Below, one piece after another: positions 27,700 to 35,400 of a stretch of DNA of 39,029 nt; position 1 is the first letter of the stretch, and each line of letters starts with the position of its first letter. A program made the position numbers and the translations under genes. The notes under the pieces are model-generated. The model ran no database searches and was not told where the DNA came from. It was given only the letters and a program-made list of their open reading frames with translations. The DNA is from Anaerolineae bacterium (GTDB taxonomy: Bacteria; Chloroflexota; Anaerolineae; Anaerolineales; UBA11858): assembly GCA_011176615.1 (NCBI GenBank), contig DUEG01000125.1, positions 1 through 39,029 on the forward strand, written 5' to 3'.

Positions 27700-29343
27700 A
27701 TGAATTTCGTTAATCGAATGAAGATTGGATATCTTCGTGCGCAAAGAGATTGGCGTTTGTTAAATCTGACAAAAAAGGTTGCAGCGAAGTCTCATCCGCG
27801 ATCTGTTCAGAAACCAGTGCTTATGTTTAATGCTTCAACACGGCTAGGTGGTTTTAGTCAGAATGCAGCATTCTCGTTATTGACATCTTGGGGATTGCAA
27901 TTGGCTGGTGTGCCAGTTGTTCATTTTGCATGTCGAGCAGGAATGAGCCGTTGTGTGCTTGGTACAAATCCGGATGATTACGCTGCTGCACCTCCTTGTA
28001 AGGTTTGTATCGCGCAATCAAAGAAATTATATTCTTCTGCTCCGGTACGCTGGTTCGATTATCAATCCAATAATGAACTCTTTAATGTCATTAAAGATTT
28101 GAGTCTTGAAACCCTAAGCACTTTTGAGTTTAAGCCTGACGGCACTAATTTGTCATTTAACGGAGTATCTATTCCATTAGGAGACTTGGTTCTTTCATCT
28201 TTGCGATGGGCATTACGCAGGTATCATCTTCAGGACGATGAACCGACAAGGTATCTGCTACGAGAGTATGTGCTATCTGCTTATCGAGTTGCAGAAGCCT
28301 TCGATCAAGTGCTAGACGAAGTAGAACCTAAGGTAGCAGTGATCTTTAATGGTTTGCAATTTCCTGAGGCTATTGCAAAGTGGGTAGCCAAAAGGAGAGG
28401 GATTCGGGTAATTACCTATGAAGTGAGTTTTACGCCATTTTCAGCGTTTTTCACGGATGGTGAGGCGACTGCATATCCAATTAAAATCTCTGAAACATTT
28501 AAATTGTCCCCTGAACAAGATGCAAAATTGGACAATTATTTGCGTCAGCGCTTTAAAGGTGATTTTACAATGGCGGGGATTCGTTTTTGGCCTGAAATTA
28601 ATGGGCTAAATGATGACTTTTTGTCGCGTGCTGGTCAGTTCAAACAAATTGTTCCTGTGTTTACGAACGTTATTTTTGATACCAGCCAAAAACATGCTAA
28701 TGTAGTCTTTCCGCATATGTTTGCTTGGTTGGATAGCATTTTGGAGGTCATACGAAAACATCAAGAAACCCTGTTTGTGATTCGAGCACATCCCGATGAA
28801 AAGCGTCCAGGAACCCGAAAACAAGCACGAGAAAGTGTTTCAGATTGGGTAGACAAAAATAAAGTATCTGATTTGAACAATGTAATATTTTATGATTCAA
28901 ACGAATATATAAATTCGTATGAATTGATAAAGAAAGGGAAATTCATCGCTATCTATAATTCTTCGATAGGATTAGAGGCTACAATACTGGGCGTACCAGT
29001 GCTTTGTGGGGGGAAAGCGAGATTTACTCAATACCCAATTGTATTCTTCCCTAAATCAATTGAAGCGTATTCTCGAAAAATGGAGCAATTTCTAGATAAA
29101 GATACAATATCGCTCCCCGAAGAATTTGTGGATAATGCACGGAAGTTCCTTTATCATCAATTGTTCAAGGTTTCGTTGCCGTTTGGGGAATTTTTAGAGG
29201 CTCATCCTACCCCTGGATATGTTCAGTTGAAGAGATTCTCATGGAAGAAATTGCGCCCTGAGCATTCTGAAACGATTAAAGTGATTACGGAGGGGATATT
29301 GAACCGTAAACCTTTTGTTATGCCGGACCGACTTGAAGATTAA
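27700..29343 (+). CDS. Capsule-type GT-B glycosyltransferase-like protein with a four-cysteine cluster
   Basis: About 547 residues from ATG 27700; a GTG at 27685 would add five, and neither has a clear ribosome-binding site. The C-terminal half resembles capsule polysaccharide (KpsC/KpsS-like) and other GT-B proteins: LFVIRAHPDEKRPGTR (about 358-373) and FIAIYNSSIGLEATILGVPVLCGG (about 415-438). The N-terminal half has FACRAGMSRC followed by PPCKVC (C78, C85, C100, C103), which could hold zinc or an iron-sulfur cluster. No membrane helix is seen. Because KpsC/S are CMP-Kdo transferases, a role with CMP-activated nonulosonates is attractive but is only inference. I cannot name the exact family. 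Confidence 0.65.
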   Translation: MNFVNRMKIGYLRAQRDWRLLNLTKKVAAKSHPRSVQKPVLMFNASTRLGGFSQNAAFSLLTSWGLQLAGVPVVHFACRAGMSRCVLGTNPDDYAAAPPCKVCIAQSKKLYSSAPVRWFDYQSNNELFNVIKDLSLETLSTFEFKPDGTNLSFNGVSIPLGDLVLSSLRWALRRYHLQDDEPTRYLLREYVLSAYRVAEAFDQVLDEVEPKVAVIFNGLQFPEAIAKWVAKRRGIRVITYEVSFTPFSAFFTDGEATAYPIKISETFKLSPEQDAKLDNYLRQRFKGDFTMAGIRFWPEINGLNDDFLSRAGQFKQIVPVFTNVIFDTSQKHANVVFPHMFAWLDSILEVIRKHQETLFVIRAHPDEKRPGTRKQARESVSDWVDKNKVSDLNNVIFYDSNEYINSYELIKKGKFIAIYNSSIGLEATILGVPVLCGGKARFTQYPIVFFPKSIEAYSRKMEQFLDKDTISLPEEFVDNARKFLYHQLFKVSLPFGEFLEAHPTPGYVQLKRFSWKKLRPEHSETIKVITEGILNRKPFVMPDRLED

Positions 29344-29347
29344 TGTT

Positions 29348-30211
29348 GTGGATGATTACTTTTCTGCTAAACACTCTGCTAAGATAGTTCGTTGGCGATT
29401 AAGAAGATTCGTAGCAGCAATGAAATGGGGGAACGGCAAACTGAAGCAAGCGCCGATAATCTTCGGAAACGCGATGCCTAAGTCAGGGTCTCATTTGCTA
29501 ACGCAAGTGTTACACGGGTTAACGTCAATAGGTCCTTTTGTGGATCCGGGTTTTCCTCCTGTAAATCGAACAGAGCAGAATCGACCTCGGTCACCAGATG
29601 ACATACTTAAAGATTTGCAAAGAATGTTGCCGGGTGATATTCGTTATGGCTATCTGCATGCACGCGAGCCTTACATAAGCGTCTTGACACAACCTAATTG
29701 GGCGACGATATTTATTACCCGCGACCCGCGTGATATGTTGGTTTCGCATGTTTTTTATGCTACAGAGATGAATGTTTCTCATGGTATGCATCGTTATTAT
29801 ATGGATCAGTTAACGAATATGGAGGAGCGCCTTAATGCTGCAATTGAGGGTGTCAAAGAAACCGGTTTTGAACTTGCGAGTGTTAAAGAACGTTATGATT
29901 CGTATATTGACTGGCTAAACAGACCAGAAATTCTTCCTATCCGATTTGAAGATTTGATACTTGATCGTAAAAACACTATTGAAAGAATCCTAAATTATCT
30001 GCAGCGAAGAGGATTTACACATATATTAGATATATCGGAAGAAATTTCTGCTTTAGAATCATCGATAAAACCAGGAAAGTCAGGTACATTTCGGAAAGGG
30101 CAGCCGGGGAACTGGAAAGAATATTTTACTGATGGCAATAAAAAACGTTTTAAAGAGGTTGCAGAAGATCTTCTTATTTGTTTGGGATATGAAAAAGATA
30201 ATGATTGGTAA
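29348..30211 (+). CDS. PAPS-dependent sulfotransferase (copy 2, tandem pair)
   Basis: About 287 residues. Both PAPS sites are visible: FGNAMPKSGSHLLTQVL (5'-phosphosulfate loop, PKSGSH) and TIFITRDPRDMLVSHVFY (3'-phosphate site). Other stretches are RPEILPIRFEDLI and GTFRKGQPGNWKEYF, the GxxGxWxxxF motif that closes over PAPS. The start is uncertain: GTG 29348 gives a sensible length, TTG 29315 lies inside the previous gene and ATG 29420 is the first ATG; none has a good ribosome-binding site. The neighbour at 30215 is a clear paralog. The basic N-terminal helix (KIVRWRLRRFVAAMK) may bind membrane. Confidence 0.87.
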   Translation: MDDYFSAKHSAKIVRWRLRRFVAAMKWGNGKLKQAPIIFGNAMPKSGSHLLTQVLHGLTSIGPFVDPGFPPVNRTEQNRPRSPDDILKDLQRMLPGDIRYGYLHAREPYISVLTQPNWATIFITRDPRDMLVSHVFYATEMNVSHGMHRYYMDQLTNMEERLNAAIEGVKETGFELASVKERYDSYIDWLNRPEILPIRFEDLILDRKNTIERILNYLQRRGFTHILDISEEISALESSIKPGKSGTFRKGQPGNWKEYFTDGNKKRFKEVAEDLLICLGYEKDNDW

Positions 30212-30214
30212 TAT

Positions 30215-31105
30215 TTGGGATGCTCGCTTTTGACAAATTATCCTCGTGATTCTTTAATAAATCAAGCCAAATTACTGAGGCGTCTGTTACGTCAACTTCG
30301 GCAGAAGGTCCGATTCAAACGCATTTCTTTAGAAGGCATTCCTATTCTTTTTGGAAATTCGTTTCCAAAAAGTGGTACGCATTTGCTTACCCAGATCTTA
30401 TCCGGCTTCGAAAAAGTCGCACCGGTTGTGGATAGCGGATTACCAGCAGTTCTTACCTATGAGGGTCCTACAGGGACCCCTCGAGAAGTTTCAGTCATCC
30501 TAAAGGATTTGAAAAGATTACAACCCGGTGATATCGCCTATGGTCATATCCATGCTTTGCCAGAATTGATCGCTTGGATGTGTAAAGAGGGTGTGGCGTC
30601 ATTTTTCATTTATCGAGACCCGCGGGATGTGGTTGTTTCCCATGTTCATTATGTGACACATATGGCGCCAAATCATGTGCATCACCGCTATTACCAGGAA
30701 GACCTTAAGAACTTCGATGAACGCTTGTGTGTTAGTATTACAGGCAGGGCAGACCTTGATATTCCATTTCCTAACATTCAAGAAAGATTTGCGCCATATC
30801 TGGGCTGGCTAAAAAGACCGGAAGTATTGAGTATTAAGTTTGAGGATTTGATTGATAATCGGACCGAAGCACTAGGGCGCATTGTTGACCACATTCTCGC
30901 GCGAGGATTGTCAATCGATATGGACCGGGATAGGATTGTACAGATTATCAGCGAGAATATCCACCCTGAGCGTTCTCCGACATACCGCAGTGGTAAAGTT
31001 GGGCGGTGGCGTGAGGCATTTTCTGATGACAACATAAAGTTGTTTAAGAAGGTTAGTGGGGATTTGTTAATTACCTTAGGATACGAGAATGGAACCGATT
31101 GGTGA
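30215..31105 (+). CDS. PAPS-dependent sulfotransferase (copy 3, tandem pair)
   Basis: 296 residues from TTG 30215, with TTG 30230 as an alternative (GGGA 9 bases upstream). It carries FGNSFPKSGTHLLTQIL, FFIYRDPRDVVVSHVHY, RPEVLSIKFEDLI and PTYRSGKVGRWREAF. It matches the preceding gene along its whole length (PGDIxYGxxHA, RYYxxxLxNxxERL, ending LGYExxxDW), so the pair arose by tandem duplication. Divergence is high enough that the two may sulfate different positions. No ATG start is available near the 5' end. Confidence 0.87.
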   Translation: MGCSLLTNYPRDSLINQAKLLRRLLRQLRQKVRFKRISLEGIPILFGNSFPKSGTHLLTQILSGFEKVAPVVDSGLPAVLTYEGPTGTPREVSVILKDLKRLQPGDIAYGHIHALPELIAWMCKEGVASFFIYRDPRDVVVSHVHYVTHMAPNHVHHRYYQEDLKNFDERLCVSITGRADLDIPFPNIQERFAPYLGWLKRPEVLSIKFEDLIDNRTEALGRIVDHILARGLSIDMDRDRIVQIISENIHPERSPTYRSGKVGRWREAFSDDNIKLFKKVSGDLLITLGYENGTDW

Positions 31106-31120
31106 GTTGATTACAAAAAT

Positions 31121-32116
31121 ATGATTACACAAAAAAACTTCTCTTTAAACCAGGGGAATTCTAAACCTATCTGTTCTATCGTGATCCGTGCTTATAATGA
31201 GGAACAACATATAGGGAAGTTGCTGACAGGGATAACCCAACAGTCTATAAAGGATTTGGAAATCATCCTTGTCGATTCGGGGTCCACAGATGCAACAGTG
31301 GCAATTGCATCACGTTTCCCAGTTGAAATTATTCATATTCATCCTGATGAGTTCACCTTTGGTTATGCTCTAAACGAGGGAATAAAGAATGCACAAGGGG
31401 AATATATTGTCATTGCAAGTGCTCATGTTTATCCAGTATATCCAGATTGGATCAAACAATTGCTTTCCCCATTTCTTGATCCTAAAATTGCTTTGACTTA
31501 TGGGAAACAGCGTGGCAATCACGATTCTGTATTCCCAGAACGTCAGATCTTTGCTCACTGGTTCCCGGAAGCCTCAGTTGCTAACCAATCTCATCCATTT
31601 TGCAACAATGCAAATGCAGCCATTCGAAGATCGTTATGGGAAAAGCATCCTTATAATGAAAGTCTTACAGGGTTGGAGGATCTAGAATGGGCAAACTGGG
31701 CGATCAAAAAGGGATATTTATTGGCATATGTTGCAGAGGCGGAGATTGTTCACATTCATCATGAGATCCCAAAGGCTGTTTATAATCGCTATCGCCGAGA
31801 AGCCATGGCTTTTAAGCAAATATTTCCAGAAGAACACTTTGGCTTTTGGGATTTTCTTCGCCTATACAGTTCGAATGTTTTTAGTGATTCATGGCATGCA
31901 TTAAAGGGCGGTATGCTCTTCACTAATATAAAAAATATTCTTTGGTTTCGTTTTATGCAGTTTTGGGGAACTTACAGGGGTTATCAGCAAACGGGTCCGA
32001 TAAATCCATCGTTAAGACAAACATTTTATTATCCGAGAGAATTCCACTCCGGGAGAGAAAAAAGTTCTCGAGATTTATCCCCCATCGATTACCGGGAGGA
32101 GGATGAAATTGTATAA
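31121..32116 (+). CDS. Glycosyltransferase family 2, rhamnosyltransferase-like
   Basis: 331 residues: CSIVIRAYNEEQHI (18-31), ILVDSGSTDAT, GEYIVIASAHVYPVYPDW and NNANAAIRRSLWEKHPYNESLTGLEDLEWANWA. An SAH triplet in place of DxD, together with the ED(L)EW catalytic region, is usual in the GT2 branch that contains O-antigen rhamnosyltransferases. No membrane helices. It acts on the cytoplasmic side. The 3' end overlaps the cytidylyltransferase gene by a few bases, so both belong to the same transcript. The sugar donor cannot be assigned from sequence. Confidence 0.86.
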   Translation: MITQKNFSLNQGNSKPICSIVIRAYNEEQHIGKLLTGITQQSIKDLEIILVDSGSTDATVAIASRFPVEIIHIHPDEFTFGYALNEGIKNAQGEYIVIASAHVYPVYPDWIKQLLSPFLDPKIALTYGKQRGNHDSVFPERQIFAHWFPEASVANQSHPFCNNANAAIRRSLWEKHPYNESLTGLEDLEWANWAIKKGYLLAYVAEAEIVHIHHEIPKAVYNRYRREAMAFKQIFPEEHFGFWDFLRLYSSNVFSDSWHALKGGMLFTNIKNILWFRFMQFWGTYRGYQQTGPINPSLRQTFYYPREFHSGREKSSRDLSPIDYREEDEIV

Positions 32117-32795
32117 TGAATCTATGAACACAATTATTGCTCTAGTACCTATGCGGCATCAGTCGCAACGAGTTCCTGAGAAGAATTATCGTCCAATCGC
32201 GGGAAGACCCCTTTATCAATATATCTTGACAACGCTGAGGTCTGTACCAGAAATATCACGCATTGTTGTCGATACAGATAGTCCGGTTATCGCTGAAGGT
32301 GTTCAACGCGTTTTTCCTGAAATTATGGTATTGGAAAGACCAAAACATTTACGCGGGAACGATGTTCCTATGAATGAAATCCTGGCTTATGATACAACGC
32401 AAGTGGAAGGGGACTTTTATCTTCAAACCCACAGCACAAATCCATTATTACGTTCGGAAACAATCACGCTAGCAATTAAAACATTCCTAAACCATTTTCC
32501 GTCATATGATTCTCTTTTCTCTGTAACGAAAACGCAAACGCGTTTATGGGATCAACTTGGACGGGCGATTAATCATAATCCTTCTATATTGCTACAAACA
32601 CAGGATTTGCCTCCAGTATATGAGGAAAATTCTTGTATTTATATTTTTACCCAGGAGACGCTCAGGTCACGCCGTAACCGTCTTGGCGAGAGACCGTTAA
32701 TGTTCGAAATTGACTCACAAGAAGCATGGGATATTGATGAGGAATTGGACTTTTCAATTGTTGATTTTCTTCTTAAGCGAAGGAAAGATAGTTAA
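32109..32795 (+). CDS. NeuA/KdsB-like cytidylyltransferase (copy 3)
   Basis: About 228 residues. The loop is ALVPMRHQSQRVPEKN, where MRHQSQ replaces the usual ARGGSK, followed by NYRPIAGRPLYQYIL. LQTHSTNPLLRSETI corresponds to LQPTSPLR, and YEENSCIYIF to the YxxNGAIY sugar site. It therefore forms a separate branch from the copies at 19590 and 24945. Start: AGGAGG (32097-32102) is ideally placed 6 bases before TTG 32109; it touches ATG 32103 directly and is 21 bases from ATG 32124, so TTG is preferred. A 2-hydroxyacid dehydrogenase and an SDR follow. No NeuB lies beside it. The CMP-sugar made is unknown. Confidence 0.78.
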   Translation: MYNESMNTIIALVPMRHQSQRVPEKNYRPIAGRPLYQYILTTLRSVPEISRIVVDTDSPVIAEGVQRVFPEIMVLERPKHLRGNDVPMNEILAYDTTQVEGDFYLQTHSTNPLLRSETITLAIKTFLNHFPSYDSLFSVTKTQTRLWDQLGRAINHNPSILLQTQDLPPVYEENSCIYIFTQETLRSRRNRLGERPLMFEIDSQEAWDIDEELDFSIVDFLLKRRKDS

Positions 32796-32834
32796 TTTAT
32801 ATATGATTAACCTTAAGTGAAGTAGGATAAATCT

Positions 32835-33791
32835 ATGACAACGATTTTGTTTTCTGCGCCCTATATGACTCCTGTCATTGATCGATTCCGTCCGCTATTT
32901 GAAAGGTATGGGATAGATTTACTTGTTGCACGCGTGAAAGAGCGTTTGAATGAGGATGATTTGCTCGAATACGCAGGGAAATTTGATGGTACTGTGTGTG
33001 GTGATGACCGGTATTCAGCAAGGGTACTTGAAGCTTGTTCTCCACGTTTAAAGGTTATCTCAAAGTGGGGCACAGGGATTGATTCAATCGATCAGCAGAA
33101 GGCAAGAGAACTGGGAATACAAGTTCGGAATACACCAAATGCTTTTACGGTTCCTGTTGCGGACACGGTTCTAGGGTACATCTTGTCATTTGCTAGGCAA
33201 TTGCCTTGGATGGACCGCAAGATGAAACAAGGTATTTGGGAGAAGATTCCTAGTGTAACTTTAAGCGAGTGCACATTGGGTGTAGTTGGAGTGGGGAATA
33301 TAGGAAAAGCAATTTTGAGAAGAGCCCGTGTTTTTGGTATGAAACTGCTTGGAAACGATATTATCGAGATAGCCCCCGATTTTATTTGGGAAAATAGGAT
33401 TGAAATGACTTCTCTCAGTGATTTGCTCTCTCGAGCGGATTTCGTAAGTTTGAATTGTGACCTAAATCCAACCTCTTACCATCTGATTAACCAAAAGACG
33501 ATCGAGGATATGAAAGAAACAGGAATCCTTATCAATGCCGCTCGTGGACCAATTGTGGAAGAAAAAGCACTAGTAAATGCATTGGAGTCTCACAAGATTG
33601 CTGGGGCGGCTTTGGATGTATATGAGAAAGAGCCGATTGATAGAGATAATCCTTTATTAAAATTCGATAATATATTGCTAGGTACTCACAATGCTAATTC
33701 AAGTCCCGTTGCTTGGGAACGTGTTCATTGGAATACGGTAAGAAATGTTTTAGATGGCTTAGGTTATTCCATTGATGATTTACACATTTGA
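32835..33791 (+). CDS. D-isomer-specific 2-hydroxyacid dehydrogenase (copy 2)
   Basis: 318 residues: SKWGTGIDSID, NAD loop GVGNIG (152-157), and the catalytic set R237 (NAARGPI), E266 (DVYEKEP) and H285 (GTHNANSS). No ACT domain. It differs from copy 1 at 20305 (for example THNANSS instead of PHIGGAA), so the two are not a recent duplication. Both stand directly after a cytidylyltransferase gene, which points to a shared role in a CMP-sugar pathway rather than serine synthesis. AGGA lies about 7 bases before ATG. The family is secure; the substrate is unknown. Confidence 0.82.
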   Translation: MTTILFSAPYMTPVIDRFRPLFERYGIDLLVARVKERLNEDDLLEYAGKFDGTVCGDDRYSARVLEACSPRLKVISKWGTGIDSIDQQKARELGIQVRNTPNAFTVPVADTVLGYILSFARQLPWMDRKMKQGIWEKIPSVTLSECTLGVVGVGNIGKAILRRARVFGMKLLGNDIIEIAPDFIWENRIEMTSLSDLLSRADFVSLNCDLNPTSYHLINQKTIEDMKETGILINAARGPIVEEKALVNALESHKIAGAALDVYEKEPIDRDNPLLKFDNILLGTHNANSSPVAWERVHWNTVRNVLDGLGYSIDDLHI

Positions 33792-33820
33792 TAATTGCTA
33801 ATAAACATGGAAGGGATTAT

Positions 33821-34582
33821 ATGGTTAACGACAAAGTCGTGTTAATTACTGGGGCTGCAGGTGGTATCGGAAGAGCCACTGTTAAGAATTTCAGTGAAAA
33901 CGGGTGGCGTGTTATTGGTGTGGACCGAGCGGATTTTGGGGAATCATTTCCTAATGATGGATTGTTCATTAAATCTGATATTTCTGAAGTTGAGCATTTG
34001 GAAGACATCTTTAGGAAAGCCGAGGAGTTTACAGGAAAATTAGATGCGCTTGTTAATAATGCCGCAGTTCAAATTGCTAAGCCATTATTAGATACTACTG
34101 TGCAGGAATGGGATGCTGTCATGGCATCAAATCTTCGCTCGGTATTCTTGTCTGCAAAGTTAGCGTATCCATTATTGAAGATGAATGAGGGCGGAGCGAT
34201 TGTAAATGTCTCATCTGTACATGCGATTGCCACTTCCGCAAACATCTCGGCTTATGCTGCTAGTAAGGGGGGCTTATTAGCATTGACGCGTGCGATGGCA
34301 ATTGAATTTGCACCCAACCATATTCGCGTGAATGCAATTTTGCCTGGTGCTGTTGATACCCCAATGTTGCGATCAGGACTAGGGCGAGGGCATGTCGGAG
34401 GTGAGGATGTGGCTCAGAGGTTAGAAAACCTTGCACGAAAAACCGTGATTGGACGTGTAGGGAAGCCAAAAGAAATAGCACATGCAATTTATTTCCTTGC
34501 AGATGAAAAACAATCTTCATTCATGACGGGACAAGCATTGGTGGTTGATGGAGGCGCAACAGCGAGGTTAAGTACTGAATGA
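33821..34582 (+). CDS. Classical short-chain dehydrogenase/reductase (SDR copy 2)
   Basis: 253 residues from ATG 33821 (AAGGGA about 5 bases upstream); the longer TTG 33788 frame overlaps the previous stop and adds nothing conserved. TGAAGGIG (10-17), NNAA (79-82), S132, Y145 and K149 (YAASK) and MTGQALVVDGG are all canonical, so it should be an active NAD(P)-dependent enzyme. It completes a cytidylyltransferase-hydroxyacid dehydrogenase-SDR trio (32109-34582). Members of this family reduce keto groups on many small molecules; here a sugar or sugar acid is likely. It ends in an ATGA overlap with the next gene. Confidence 0.85.
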   Translation: MVNDKVVLITGAAGGIGRATVKNFSENGWRVIGVDRADFGESFPNDGLFIKSDISEVEHLEDIFRKAEEFTGKLDALVNNAAVQIAKPLLDTTVQEWDAVMASNLRSVFLSAKLAYPLLKMNEGGAIVNVSSVHAIATSANISAYAASKGGLLALTRAMAIEFAPNHIRVNAILPGAVDTPMLRSGLGRGHVGGEDVAQRLENLARKTVIGRVGKPKEIAHAIYFLADEKQSSFMTGQALVVDGGATARLSTE

Positions 34583-35391
34583 ATGATATTAAATCTACCT
34601 TAAAAGGTAATATATCACCGTCATTTTATGATAGTTTGCGGAATATAAATGATGTATTTCGAAGGCTGTCATTGCTCCCGAGCGCTTATTTGCATCCGTG
34701 GAGACGGGAAAGCATTTCACGCTTGAGAGTGTACAAAAATCGACATCAGGGTAAGCGATGTATTATTATTGGGAATGGACCAAGTTTAAAAAAGATGGAT
34801 TTATCTCTTCTGAAAAATGAAATTACTTTCGGGATGAACCGTATTTATTTACTATTTCCCGAATTGGGATTTCCAACAACTTATTATGTATCCGTTAACA
34901 GTCTTGTGATTGAACAGTGTGCTCAGGATATCCGAGATTTGCCAATTCCACAGTTCCTTTCCTGGCGTTCGCGAAAGTTAATTATGCCTTCTGACAATAC
35001 AATGTTCTTGCATACAACGTATACGGGTCCGAAATTCGCAAAAGATATTCGTACCCGTGTCTGGGAAGGGGCAACAGTAACTTATGTGGCTTTGCAATTA
35101 GCATTTTATATGGGTTTTCAGCAGGTCATTCTCATTGGCGTTGATCATAGTTTTACAAGCAAAGGGAAGCCAAATACTACGATTGTCTCTCAAGGAGATG
35201 ACCCCGATCATTTTGACTCTAAATACTTTGGTAAAGGATTCCGTTGGCAGTTGCCCGATTTAGATACTTCGGAATTAGCATATCGGTTAGCAAAGAAAAC
35301 CTACGAAGAAAATGGGCGAGAAGTGCTGGATGCCACGATTGAGGGAAAACTCGAAGTTTTTCCTAAAATTGATTTTTATTCTCTATTCTAG
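34579..35391 (+). CDS. DUF115/MAF-like protein, candidate nonulosonate transferase
   Basis: 270 residues. KRCIIIGNGPSLKKMDLSLLK (59-79) is the signature of the DUF115/MAF_flag10 superfamily, which also resembles the GT42 sialyltransferase start (IxGNGPSLK). FGMNRIYLLF, VTYVALQLAFYMGFQQVILIGVDHSF (about 166-191) and a short C-terminal domain follow. MAF proteins transfer or help transfer pseudaminic or legionaminic acid to flagellin, and GT42 enzymes use CMP-sialic acid. With several CMP-nonulosonate enzymes in this locus, a transferase role is a reasonable guess. Alternatives are a different sugar transferase or a methyl/pterin-related enzyme of the same fold. ATGA-overlapped with the SDR. 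Confidence 0.7.
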   Translation: MNDIKSTLKGNISPSFYDSLRNINDVFRRLSLLPSAYLHPWRRESISRLRVYKNRHQGKRCIIIGNGPSLKKMDLSLLKNEITFGMNRIYLLFPELGFPTTYYVSVNSLVIEQCAQDIRDLPIPQFLSWRSRKLIMPSDNTMFLHTTYTGPKFAKDIRTRVWEGATVTYVALQLAFYMGFQQVILIGVDHSFTSKGKPNTTIVSQGDDPDHFDSKYFGKGFRWQLPDLDTSELAYRLAKKTYEENGREVLDATIEGKLEVFPKIDFYSLF

Positions 35392-35400
35392 TAATTATTT

